9,716 bases of DNA. Origin: Flavobacterium psychrophilum. Lineage in GTDB: Bacteria > Bacteroidota > Bacteroidia > Flavobacteriales > Flavobacteriaceae. Numbering within the stretch: the first letter of the stretch is position 1; each line of letters opens with the position of its first letter. The position numbers were made by a program, and so were the translations under genes. The stretch covers positions 1 to 9,716 of the forward strand of contig CAMCTL010000132.1 of NCBI GenBank assembly GCA_945878515.1. The letters run 5' to 3'. Of this stretch, positions 1 to 8,243 are shown piece by piece. The notes below the pieces were generated by a model that searched no databases, was not told the DNA's origin, and saw only the letters and a list, made by a program, of their open reading frames with translations.

Positions 1-1
1 C

Positions 2-130
2 GATTTGAAAGGATATAAAATACCAAAACTCAAATTTGCACAAGAATTAGAAGTGTTAATTATTAAAGATATCGTCGAAAAATGTGGAGGCAATCCTAAT
101 AAAGTAGATGATATTTTAAATACAGGTTAA
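2..130 (+). CDS. 3' end of an unrecognised protein (partial)
   Basis: Only the last 42 codons and the TAA stop are present; the 5' part lies outside the window. The frame is open from the left edge. The visible tail is lysine-rich and hydrophilic: it contains KGYKIPKLKFAQELE, then a predicted helix (VLIIKDIVEKCGG), and ends NPNKVDDILNTG. It has no signal peptide, membrane segment or motif that I can assign to a family. It converges on prfC, with about 250 bp of repeat-bearing non-coding DNA between the two stops. There is no start codon to judge, so an in-frame stretch of 43 codons is the only coding evidence. A natural protein C-terminus is likely, but function cannot be called. Confidence 0.55.
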   Translation, partial: DLKGYKIPKLKFAQELEVLIIKDIVEKCGGNPNKVDDILNTG

Positions 131-334
131 GGTTTCGAACACTTATGAAAAGGGTTTTTTGCGTTGAAGTGTGATCCCAAAATCGCAGTTAATGCGGCCT
201 TAAATCTACAACTATTGGTCAGTCCTTAGGAAACTTAGTGCACAACAGTTGTAACGCTTTACAGCCTGTCAAACGTTGTGCTCGGATTGTTTTATAATTT
301 TAGTCGTTTAGTATAATCAGCTTATAGTTTCTAG
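131..334. other. Non-coding stretch with two inverted repeats
   Basis: About 200 bp between two convergent stop codons, with no plausible gene. It holds two short inverted repeats. ACACTT (139-144) faces AAGTGT (167-172). GCACAAC (240-246) faces GTTGTGC (275-281) across 28 nt, with a small palindrome ACAACAGTTGT (242-252) inside the left arm. Neither is followed by a clear T-run on the strand that would be transcribed, so neither reads as a standard intrinsic terminator. No tRNA, tmRNA or other RNA gene was recognised. Base composition is more mixed than in the other intergenic regions of the window, which may mean a different origin from the flanking core genes. Confidence 0.5.
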
Positions 335-380
335 GGATCTGCAACCTGCAATATGCAAACTAGAATCTGCAATCTAAAAT
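335..380 (-). repeat. Heptamer tandem array just past the prfC stop
   Basis: Six consecutive 7-nt units start at 335, 342, 349, 356, 363 and 370, followed by a half unit AAAT at 377-380. Most units end in CTG or CTA on the plus strand and begin with an AA-containing triplet (for example CAACCTG, CAATCTA). The last 17 nt, AATCTGCAATCTAAAAT, are identical to the corresponding end of the array at 8244-8289. The array begins 3 nt after the prfC stop codon in the direction of prfC transcription. No hairpin terminator is visible between prfC and the array. Confidence 0.85.
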
Positions 381-383
381 CAC

Positions 384-1973
384 CTACTCAAATTCAGAAG
401 TAAAAAATAATTTCACATTAGGATATTTGCTTTGCGTCATTTGAATGGTAAACTCAGAATCGGCAAGAAAAACCAACTGGTTGAATTTATCGTGTGCCAA
501 AAACTTCTGCTTGATTCTTCTAAACTCTTTGAACTCTTCGCTTTTTGGGTCATTGGGTCTTACCCAACAGGCTTTGTGCACTGGAAAATTTTCGTAAGTA
601 CATTTGGCACCATATTCATGCTCCAGTCGGTATTGGATTACTTCATACTGCAGCGCTCCAACCGTTCCAATTATTTTTCTATTGTTCATCTCGAGCGTAA
701 ACAATTGTGCTACACCTTCGTCCATCAATTGATCAACTCCTTTGTCCAGCTGCTTCGCTTTCATTGGGTCAGCATTATTGATGTATCTGAAATGTTCGGG
801 CGAGAAACTTGGAATCCCTTTGAAACTCATCAACTCGCCTTCGGTTAAAGTGTCGCCAATTTTGAAATTTCCGGTATCGTGCAAGCCTACAATGTCGCCT
901 GGATAAGAAATATCGACGATTTCTTTTTTCTCTGCAAAAAAAGCATTGGGACTGGAGAATTTTAAATTTTTCTTTTGGCGAACGTGATAATAGGGTTTGT
1001 TTCTTTCGAAAGTACCGGAAACTATTTTGATAAAAGCCAAACGATCTCTGTGTTTTGGATCCATGTTTGCGTGGATTTTAAATACAAACCCACTCATTTT
1101 TTCCTCTTTTGGGTCAACCAATCTGGTTTCCGAATCTTTAGCCCTTGGCGATGGCGCAATTTGTACAAAGCAATCCAAAAGCTCTCGAACACCAAAATTA
1201 TTCAAAGCTGAACCAAAAAATACTGGTTGAAGTTTTCCATCTAGATAATCCTGACGGTCAAATTTGGGATACACTTCATCAATCAATTCTAATTCTTCCC
1301 GAAGTTTATTTGCTGGTTTTTCGCCAATAATTTTCTCTAGTTCTGGACTTTTTACATCCTGAAAAGCAATAGTTTCTTCGATATTCTTACGGCTGTCTCC
1401 ACTAAATAAATTGATGTTTTCTTCCCAAAGATTATAGATTCCTTGAAAATCATAACCCATACCAATTGGAAAACTTAATGGTGTGACCGTCAGACCTAGT
1501 TTTTGCTCCACTTCGTCCATCAAGTCGAAGGCATCTTTTCCTTCACGGTCCAGTTTGTTGATAAAGACAATGATAGGAATGTTCCTCAATCGGCAAACGG
1601 CGACTAATTTCTCGGTTTGTTCCTCCACACCTTTCGCAACGTCAATCACAACGATTACACTATCGACAGCAGTTAGGGTTCTAAAAGTGTCTTCGGCAAA
1701 ATCTTTGTGTCCAGGAGTATCGAGAATATTTATTTTTTTGTCCTGATAATTAAATGCCAATACCGAGGTCGAAACCGAAATTCCCCTTTGGCGTTCAATT
1801 TCCATAAAGTCGCTGGTTGCTCCTTTCTTAATTTTGTTGTTTTTTACTGCACCAGCTTCTTGAATTGCACCACCAAAAAGGAGTAGTTTTTCTGTCAAAG
1901 TGGTTTTTCCGGCATCGGGATGCGAAATAATCCCAAAAGTTCTTCTTCGCTGTATTTCTTCTAAAAAGTTCAT
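384..1973 (-). CDS. prfC: Peptide chain release factor 3 (RF3), GTPase
   Basis: RF3 is a ribosome-associated GTPase that removes the class-I release factors RF1 and RF2 after peptide release. The 529-residue product matches the usual RF3 length. The GTP-binding motifs are in order: P-loop SHPDAGKTT (17-25), switch I ERQRGISV (60-67), DTPGH (85-89) and NKLD (139-142). The RF3-type domains II and III follow, and the C-terminus ends KLFFTSEFE. The SHPDAGKTTLTEKLLLFGGAIQ signature separates RF3 from EF-G. The frame stays open to a TTG at 1994, but I chose the ATG at 1971-1973: the protein then starts MNFLEEIQRRRTFG as RF3 proteins do, and the upstream TTG lies inside the predicted -7 promoter element. 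The gene is monocistronic, divergent from eno, and ends next to a heptamer array instead of a terminator. Confidence 0.96.
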   Translation of the reverse strand: MNFLEEIQRRRTFGIISHPDAGKTTLTEKLLLFGGAIQEAGAVKNNKIKKGATSDFMEIERQRGISVSTSVLAFNYQDKKINILDTPGHKDFAEDTFRTLTAVDSVIVVIDVAKGVEEQTEKLVAVCRLRNIPIIVFINKLDREGKDAFDLMDEVEQKLGLTVTPLSFPIGMGYDFQGIYNLWEENINLFSGDSRKNIEETIAFQDVKSPELEKIIGEKPANKLREELELIDEVYPKFDRQDYLDGKLQPVFFGSALNNFGVRELLDCFVQIAPSPRAKDSETRLVDPKEEKMSGFVFKIHANMDPKHRDRLAFIKIVSGTFERNKPYYHVRQKKNLKFSSPNAFFAEKKEIVDISYPGDIVGLHDTGNFKIGDTLTEGELMSFKGIPSFSPEHFRYINNADPMKAKQLDKGVDQLMDEGVAQLFTLEMNNRKIIGTVGALQYEVIQYRLEHEYGAKCTYENFPVHKACWVRPNDPKSEEFKEFRRIKQKFLAHDKFNQLVFLADSEFTIQMTQSKYPNVKLFFTSEFE

Positions 1974-1991
1974 AATTTTATCAATAGTTTG

Positions 1992-2021
1992 CAAAAGTAC
2001 TATTTATAAATGCGAATTCAA
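1992..2021 (-). promoter_or_regulatory. Predicted prfC promoter (Bacteroidota type)
   Basis: Read on the minus strand, TTG (2021-2019) is followed after 19 nt by TACTTTTG (1999-1992). This exactly fits the flavobacterial consensus of a TTG -33 element, a 17-23 nt spacer and a TAnnTTTG -7 element. Transcription would start near 1986, giving a leader of only about 12 nt before the ATG at 1973. That fixes the start codon, because the upstream in-frame TTG would not be transcribed. Confidence 0.75.
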
Positions 2022-3577
<1,556 letters not shown>

Positions 3578-3595
3578 AGTTAGTTTTTTTATTAT

Positions 3596-3630
3596 AAAGC
3601 CACTTGTGTACAGCAAGTGGCTTTTTTTTT
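3596..3630 (+). terminator. Intrinsic terminator of eno
   Basis: An 11-bp perfect stem, AAAGCCACTTG (3596-3606) with CAAGTGGCTTT (3614-3624), closes a 7-nt loop and runs directly into a T-tract ending at 3630. It lies 18 nt after the eno stop codon and separates eno from gltA. Confidence 0.93.
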
Positions 3631-3682
3631 GAGTTTTAACAATCATTTGTGAATTTGATTTTTTAATTCAATCTGTTTTTCT

Positions 3683-3690
3683 TAAATTTG
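3683..3690 (+). promoter_or_regulatory. Predicted gltA -7 element
   Basis: TAAATTTG fits TAnnTTTG exactly and lies 34 nt before the gltA ATG. The nearest TTG (3655-3657) is 25 nt upstream, slightly beyond the usual spacing; a TTT at 3661-3663 gives 19 nt. The preceding terminator supports a separate gltA promoter here. The predicted leader is about 30 nt. Confidence 0.6.
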
Positions 3691-3724
3691 GAGAAATAAT
3701 TTATCAAGTTTTACTTTAAATAAT

Positions 3725-5008
3725 ATGTCAAAAACAGCAAAATTAGAAATTGACGGCAAAATCTATGAGTTGCCAATATTTACTGGATCAGAAAATGAAA
3801 TGTCCATTGATATTAGCAAATTGCGTGATTTATCTGGAGCAGTCACGTTAGATCAAGGGTATAAAAATACTGGTGCTTGTAAAAGTGAAATTACTTTCTT
3901 GGACGGAGAAGAAGGCATTTTGCATTATCGAGGATATTCTATTGAAGAATTAGCCGAGAAAGCACATTTTCTTGAAGTATGCTATTTGTTGATTTTTGGA
4001 CAATTACCTACAGCAGAACAATTGCTAGAATTTGAAACTCATATAAGAAGATATACATTAGTAAACGAGGAAATGAAAAGCATCATTGATGGTTTTCCAA
4101 AAACAGCTCACCCAATGGGCGTTTTATCCGCGTTGACGAGTGCATTAATCGCATTTAACCCAAAAGCTGTAAATCCAGAACATCCAGATGAATTGTATGA
4201 AGCAGTTTGTAAATTGATGGGTAAATTTCTTGTAATTGCATCTTGGACATACAGAAAAAGTCAAGGTTTTCCACTAAATTACTATGATAATACCATAGGT
4301 TATGTAGAAAATTTTATGCAATTGATGTTCAAATTACCAACAGAGCCTTATAAAGCCAATCCGGTTGTTGTACAAGCTTTGGATAAATTATTTATTCTGC
4401 ATGCTGATCACGAACAAAATTGTTCTACTTCAACAGTAAGAATGGTTGGTTCTTCTCATGCTGGATTATTTGCATCAGTTTCTGCAGGAATATCAGCGCT
4501 TTGGGGACCTTTGCACGGTGGAGCAAATCAAGCAGTTCTAGAAATGTTAGAAGAAATTCAAGCAAATGGTGGCGATGCTGATAAATACTTAGCAAAAGCA
4601 AAGGATAAAAATGACCCTTTTAGATTAATGGGTTTTGGTCATAGGGTGTATAAAAACTTTGATCCAAGAGCTAAAATTATTAAACAAGCGGCCGACGAAG
4701 TATTGCAAACATTGGGTTATGATGATCCAATTTTAGAAATTGCTAAAAAGTTAGAAGCTGCCGCGTTGACTGATGAGTATTTTATATCTAGAAAATTATA
4801 TCCTAATGTCGATTTCTATTCAGGAATTATTTACAGGGCTTTAGGAATTCCTACTGATATGTTCACGGTGCTGTTTGCTATAGGAAGATTGCCAGGTTGG
4901 ATTGCGCAATGGAAAGAAATGAGATTGAACAAAGAGCCTATCGGCAGACCAAGACAAATTTATACTGGTTCTCCTTTGAGATCTTTTGTACCGATGGATA
5001 AAAGATAA
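3725..5008 (+). CDS. gltA: Citrate synthase (type II, GltA-like)
   Basis: Citrate synthase condenses oxaloacetate with acetyl-CoA to make citrate, the entry step of the TCA cycle. At 427 residues it matches the hexameric Gram-negative GltA type and aligns with E. coli numbering almost without gaps. The catalytic triad is visible: His264 (GPLHGGANQA), His306 (GFGHRVYKNFDPRAK) and Asp363 (PNVDFYSG). His226 (FILHADHEQN) corresponds to the E. coli residue linked to NADH inhibition, so allosteric control is possible. The N-terminal beta-rich domain of type II enzymes is present (ELPIFTGSENEMSIDIS), and the C-terminus ends RSFVPMDKR as in other GltA proteins. That domain and the residues around His264 favour citrate synthase over 2-methylcitrate synthase. 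The eno-gltA neighbourhood is, from memory, common in flavobacteria. Confidence 0.97.
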   Translation: MSKTAKLEIDGKIYELPIFTGSENEMSIDISKLRDLSGAVTLDQGYKNTGACKSEITFLDGEEGILHYRGYSIEELAEKAHFLEVCYLLIFGQLPTAEQLLEFETHIRRYTLVNEEMKSIIDGFPKTAHPMGVLSALTSALIAFNPKAVNPEHPDELYEAVCKLMGKFLVIASWTYRKSQGFPLNYYDNTIGYVENFMQLMFKLPTEPYKANPVVVQALDKLFILHADHEQNCSTSTVRMVGSSHAGLFASVSAGISALWGPLHGGANQAVLEMLEEIQANGGDADKYLAKAKDKNDPFRLMGFGHRVYKNFDPRAKIIKQAADEVLQTLGYDDPILEIAKKLEAAALTDEYFISRKLYPNVDFYSGIIYRALGIPTDMFTVLFAIGRLPGWIAQWKEMRLNKEPIGRPRQIYTGSPLRSFVPMDKR

Positions 5009-5025
5009 ACAAAAAATATTTTAAT

Positions 5026-5057
5026 AAAAAACCACTTCAAACTGAAGTGGTTTTTTT
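5026..5057. terminator. Bidirectional terminator between gltA and the YkuD_2 gene
   Basis: The arms AAAAAACCACTTCA (5026-5039) and TGAAGTGGTTTTTT (5043-5056) form a stem flanked by A-runs on the left and T-runs on the right. It therefore reads as hairpin plus U-tract on both strands. On the plus strand it ends gltA, 17 nt after its stop. On the minus strand it lies about 85 nt past the stop of the convergent lipoprotein gene and is the only terminator candidate for that transcript. Confidence 0.9.
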
Positions 5058-5141
5058 GTGTTTTGATGTGGATTGTACTCTTTAATCAATTCGTATGCAT
5101 TGGATTTTAGGATGAATGAGTTTGTGTTTCTGGATTAGATT

Positions 5142-5771
5142 CTATTTATAAATCCACATCAAAACTGGTTTTGAACTTGATTTCAATAAAGGATCAATTA
5201 TTTTGAAACTGTTATTTGAAATTGTTGGACATCCCCAGCCTTCGGGAGTTCCTTTAGGATAAACCTCTTCATCTGAAACTACTTCCCAAGAATGGAAAAC
5301 AATAAAACGTTTAAACGCATTACTATTTGTAGGTTCCAACCCATGTAAAATATATTTTACATTAACTCCCCAATCACTATGTGCTCTTTTGCCAATTTTG
5401 TATTTACCAAGGGATGAGCAATGGCTTCCATCAATATTACTGAATTTTGGATTATCTTTTGAAAAATCATTATTCCAAGGATTATCTCCGCATCCGTGTC
5501 CCACTAAAAAACTATCAGATATTTTATTTTCTTTTAAATCCCAAATAATAAATCTTTTAACGCCAGAGTGCAAACTCATATCAATTAAAATGCAAAAATC
5601 TTTATTGAAATTTTCTGCCTGACAAAATTTCAATGCCTCTTTTGCTTTTATTCTCGTGGATTCAATATTTATCGATGGATTTTTAACTTCTACTTTTTTT
5701 ACAGCTGAATTTTTGTTGCATCCAAATAGAGACATAGAAATTATTAGTAAGATAGAAAATATAAGTTTCAT
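5142..5771 (-). CDS. Lipoprotein of the YkuD_2 L,D-transpeptidase-like family
   Basis: A predicted envelope lipoprotein of 209 residues. It starts with Lys2, a hydrophobic core (LIFSILLIISMS) and a lipobox LFGC with the lipidated Cys at 18, followed by NKNS. The body resembles the murein L,D-transpeptidase catalytic-domain family (YkuD_2): GHGCGDNPWNNDFS (91-104), GSHCSSLGKYKIGK (115-128), LHGLEPTNSNAFKRFIVFHS (142-161) and finally GWGCPTIS. Cys181 is the expected nucleophile and His160 the expected partner. By family analogy it could act on peptidoglycan stem peptides in the periplasm; activity is inferred. It starts 33 nt after aroE with no clear promoter in the gap (only a weak match), so it is probably co-transcribed with aroE. 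Two extra cysteines (94 and 118) lie near the active-site motifs. Confidence 0.82.
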   Translation of the reverse strand: MKLIFSILLIISMSLFGCNKNSAVKKVEVKNPSINIESTRIKAKEALKFCQAENFNKDFCILIDMSLHSGVKRFIIWDLKENKISDSFLVGHGCGDNPWNNDFSKDNPKFSNIDGSHCSSLGKYKIGKRAHSDWGVNVKYILHGLEPTNSNAFKRFIVFHSWEVVSDEEVYPKGTPEGWGCPTISNNSFKIIDPLLKSSSKPVLMWIYK

Positions 5772-5804
5772 TATTTGCTATAAAGGGGCTTTCAATGTTA
5801 TAGA

Positions 5805-6557
5805 TTACTCATTCCAAATCTCCCAAGCCTTTTCCGCCTGAAAAATTAGCATATCTTGTCCGTTTTTGGTTTGTGCTCCTTTAGCTTTGGCATTTTTGAG
5901 GAATTGAGTTTCCGCAGGATTGTAAATCAAATCGTAAGCAATGTGTTTCTCTGTAAAATATTCGTAAGGAATCAAAGGAAAAGCATCCGTATTTGGGCTT
6001 GTTCCCACTGGTGAGGAGTTGATGATGATTTGGTAATTGTCAAAAGTAGTGGCGTTGATTCGGTCGTAATCGATTATGCCTTCTTTGGCTTCTCTCGACA
6101 CAAAAGTGTACAAAATCCCCAATTCTTTCAAGGCATAAGCCACGCCTTTAGACGCGCCGCCAGTTCCTAAAATCAGCGCTTTTTTGTGATGTGGTTCAAG
6201 TAGTGGTTCTAATGATTTCATAAAACCATAATAGTCCGTGTTGTATCCTTTCAGTTTGCCTTTTTTGGTAAATTTTATGGTGTTTACGGCGCCAATTTCT
6301 GTGGCAATTTTTGACAATTTATCCAAATAAGGAATCACGACTTCTTTGTACGGAATCGTCACATTCATTCCTTTCAAATCGGCTGTATTTTTTATGATTT
6401 CAGGGAAAATGGTGATTTCTGGAATGTCAAAATTCTCATAAGTGCAACCATCATAAAGTTTGTCACTGTTGAATTTTTCGGTAAAATAGCCTTTCGAAAA
6501 AGAATAACTGATATTGCGTCCAAGTAAACCAAAGCGTTTGCGTATTGTATCCAGCAT
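5805..6557 (-). CDS. aroE: Shikimate dehydrogenase
   Basis: AroE reduces 3-dehydroshikimate to shikimate with NADPH, the fourth step of the aromatic (chorismate) pathway. The 250-residue protein is slightly shorter than E. coli AroE but complete. Shikimate-binding residues are visible: Ser17 and Ser19 (NISYSFSKGYF), the catalytic Lys71 in NVTIPYKE, Asn92 (GAVNTIKF) and Asp108 (GYNTDYYGF). The NADP-binding loop GTGGAS (131-136), NSSPVGTSPN (180-189), YDLIYNPAET and Gln240 in the C-terminal MLIFQAEKAW helix follow. The ATG at 6555-6557 gives the short lead MLDTIRKRFGLLG expected for the family. Upstream, a 149-bp repeat-bearing gap separates it from the TPR gene; the YkuD_2 lipoprotein follows within 33 nt. 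Confidence 0.96.
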   Translation of the reverse strand: MLDTIRKRFGLLGRNISYSFSKGYFTEKFNSDKLYDGCTYENFDIPEITIFPEIIKNTADLKGMNVTIPYKEVVIPYLDKLSKIATEIGAVNTIKFTKKGKLKGYNTDYYGFMKSLEPLLEPHHKKALILGTGGASKGVAYALKELGILYTFVSREAKEGIIDYDRINATTFDNYQIIINSSPVGTSPNTDAFPLIPYEYFTEKHIAYDLIYNPAETQFLKNAKAKGAQTKNGQDMLIFQAEKAWEIWNE

Positions 6558-6706
6558 TATATTTTATATTGACTTTTTAAAGGGTTTCTAAAACCACAAA
6601 TTTCGCAAATTACCCCAAATTAATAAGTGGTAATTTGTGAATTGAAAATCAGCGAATACCAAATAGATAAATGTCGATGAGCTAAATTTGTGGTAAATAA
6701 GAGAAT
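6558..6706. repeat. Nested inverted repeats between the TPR gene and aroE
   Basis: This 149-bp gene-free gap contains an outer perfect 11-bp inverted repeat, ACCACAAATTT (6593-6603) with AAATTTGTGGT (6684-6694). Inside it is a second one: CAAATTACC (6606-6614) with GGTAATTTG (6629-6637), extendable to about 13 bp (6602-6614 with 6629-6641) with one G-T pair and a 14-nt loop. The two stems share bases 6602-6603 and so compete slightly at the edge. No T-run follows on the minus strand in a terminator-like way. From memory, ACCACAAATTT-type words recur in flavobacterial intergenic DNA, so this may be a dispersed element. The gap must also hold any aroE promoter, but I see no full TAnnTTTG match. 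Confidence 0.65.
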
Positions 6707-8101
6707 TTATTTTTTATGTTTGGCAATAGAGTTCTGCACCATTTTTCGAGCCCAAACTACGGGGAATAAATCTTCTAAAATGATGTAATTGTCAAAATTC
6801 AAACGCAAGGCATTGCTTAAATGAAATTTGGCTTTGATGGTGTTTTGCATCATAAAATACAATCCCGCCAAACGGTATTCGACTTCGCTTTCTTCCGGAA
6901 AATATTCTGAGGCTTGCAACAAAGTTTGAATCGCAGTTTCGAATTCGCCTAAAAATTGCAAAATATCTACCCAAAACAACCAAGTTTCTAAAGAATAATC
7001 GCCAAATTCTACTGCTTTTCTATACCCAAATTCGGCTTCTTCAAATTGGTTTAATTGTTTGTTAATGTTAGCAAATCGTTTCCAGTACAGGCGATTTTGA
7101 TTGTCAATTGACAGGGCTTTATTGACAAAAAATAATGCTTTAGAAAAGTTCTTTTGGCGAACATAGAAATCAGTAATGGCAATCCAACCTTTGTCTAAAA
7201 GCGGATCTTCATGAACTGTTTTGTTGAAGTATTTCAGAGCTTGAGCCCTATTGCCTAATTTTTCATAGCATTTACCAATTCGCAGTAAAGCATAAGAGGT
7301 AACATCATCTAGTTCAATGGTTTTAATGTAACTATCAATTGCTTCTTCGTATTTTTTTAAGCGTTCCAAAGCTTTGGCTTTTTCCATGAAGGCGCCCATA
7401 AATTCGTCATCAATTAATGTCGCATAATCATAAGCTCGAATGGCGTTTTCGTATTCTTTTTCTCCATAATGTAAACGCCCCAATTGATGCCAAGCGATTT
7501 CGCTGTACGGATTTTGGTCAATGTATTTGATTAAATAATTAATAGCGTCCCGATTTTGATCTAAAAATTCAAAACAATAAACAACATTGTACAAGGCCGA
7601 TTGGTCTTCGACATCCACTTCTAAACATTTAATAAAACTATCTTTTGCCATTTCGAGATTGTCCATAAATAGATATTCCATGCCTATTAAATTATAAACA
7701 TCAGCATAATCATCTGTATATTCTAAAGCAATATTGAGTAACTCAACCGCTTTTTCATGGTTGTCTCTTTTTGAAAAAATATTGGCTTTCTGAATGTAAA
7801 TTTCTTCATTTGTAGGTTCGATAGCGAATAATTCGTTCAAGAGTTTTTCAGCCTGTTCGAGCTTGTCGTCATAAACCAACATTTCGACTTGAACAAGTTT
7901 CAATCCAGTTGATTTTGGATGTTGTTCGAGCGCTAATTTTAAGGCTTTTTTGGCCAAATTGGCTTTTCCCATGTCGAGATAATGAAGAATGATGTTTTCA
8001 AATTCCTCGGAGTCAAAAAAGAGCACTTTGTTGGTTTTCAACATGGACTCAAATTTAGATAAGGATAAGTTATATTCCTCTTCTTCTTCGCTTAATTGCA
8101 T
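6707..8101 (-). CDS. Tetratricopeptide-repeat protein (about 12 TPR units)
   Basis: A 464-residue, all-helical repeat protein. After an acidic N-terminus (SEEEEEY at 4-10) the 34-residue TPR pattern runs from about residue 32 to 436 without breaks. The unit boundaries fall near 66, 99, 132, 166, 200, 234, 267, 301, 335, 369 and 403. The clearest units read AWHQLGRLHYGEKEYENAIR (203-222) and ALLRIGKCYEKLGNRAQALK (271-290). A basic tail (IAKHKK) ends the protein. There is no signal peptide or membrane segment, so it is probably a cytoplasmic scaffold or partner-binding protein; the partner is unknown. It lies between the aminotransferase and aroE on the same strand, with gaps of 167 and 149 bp, so co-transcription is possible but not shown. 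Confidence 0.9.
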   Translation of the reverse strand: MQLSEEEEEYNLSLSKFESMLKTNKVLFFDSEEFENIILHYLDMGKANLAKKALKLALEQHPKSTGLKLVQVEMLVYDDKLEQAEKLLNELFAIEPTNEEIYIQKANIFSKRDNHEKAVELLNIALEYTDDYADVYNLIGMEYLFMDNLEMAKDSFIKCLEVDVEDQSALYNVVYCFEFLDQNRDAINYLIKYIDQNPYSEIAWHQLGRLHYGEKEYENAIRAYDYATLIDDEFMGAFMEKAKALERLKKYEEAIDSYIKTIELDDVTSYALLRIGKCYEKLGNRAQALKYFNKTVHEDPLLDKGWIAITDFYVRQKNFSKALFFVNKALSIDNQNRLYWKRFANINKQLNQFEEAEFGYRKAVEFGDYSLETWLFWVDILQFLGEFETAIQTLLQASEYFPEESEVEYRLAGLYFMMQNTIKAKFHLSNALRLNFDNYIILEDLFPVVWARKMVQNSIAKHKK

Positions 8102-8165
8102 AGGTTAATTTTTTTGTTTACCCGCTATAAATTTAGTTAATCTTATTGTTTATGTGGGAATATTT

Positions 8166-8188
8166 TTAAATTGTTTTAAACAATTTAA
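8166..8188. promoter_or_regulatory. Perfect palindrome upstream of the TPR gene
   Basis: Arms of 11 bp with a single central T: the left arm ends AAATTGTTT (8168-8176), the right arm begins AAACAATTT (8178-8186), and both extend by two A-T pairs. It lies 65 nt upstream of the TPR start codon. The one-nucleotide centre makes it a better dimeric-protein operator than an RNA hairpin, and no U-tract follows on the minus strand. The regulator is unknown, and AT-rich palindromes can arise by chance. Confidence 0.45.
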
Positions 8189-8201
8189 TTAACAGGTTTT
8201 T

Positions 8202-8241
8202 CAATGGCAATGGCAATATCAATATCAATGAAAATGTCAAT
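8202..8241. repeat. CAATNN hexamer tandem array
   Basis: Units start at 8202, 8208, 8214, 8220, 8226 and 8232, with a final CAAT at 8238-8241. Five of the six full units begin CAAT and vary in the last two bases (GG, GG, AT, AT, GA); the sixth begins AAAT. It ends 2 nt before the heptamer array at 8244. It is non-coding, lying past the aminotransferase stop and upstream of the TPR gene. Confidence 0.85.
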
Positions 8242-8243
8242 CC

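Noticed and set aside
139..172. ACACTT/AAGTGT inverted repeat as a terminator for the left-edge gene
   Set aside because: The stem is only 6 bp, the T-run lies inside the loop instead of after the stem, and the right arm runs into mixed sequence.
432..848. Open frame of 138 codons on the plus strand inside prfC
   Set aside because: It is antisense to well-conserved RF3 coding sequence, has no recognisable protein features and no promoter; it is a shadow of prfC.
1974..1994. TTG at 1994 as an upstream start for prfC, adding seven residues
   Set aside because: It overlaps the predicted -7 element, so it would not be in the mRNA, and RF3 proteins begin at the MNFLEEIQRRR position.
5805..6557. 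AroE length of 250 residues suspected as a truncation
   Set aside because: The substrate and NADP motifs and the C-terminal helix are all present; short versions appear normal in this group.
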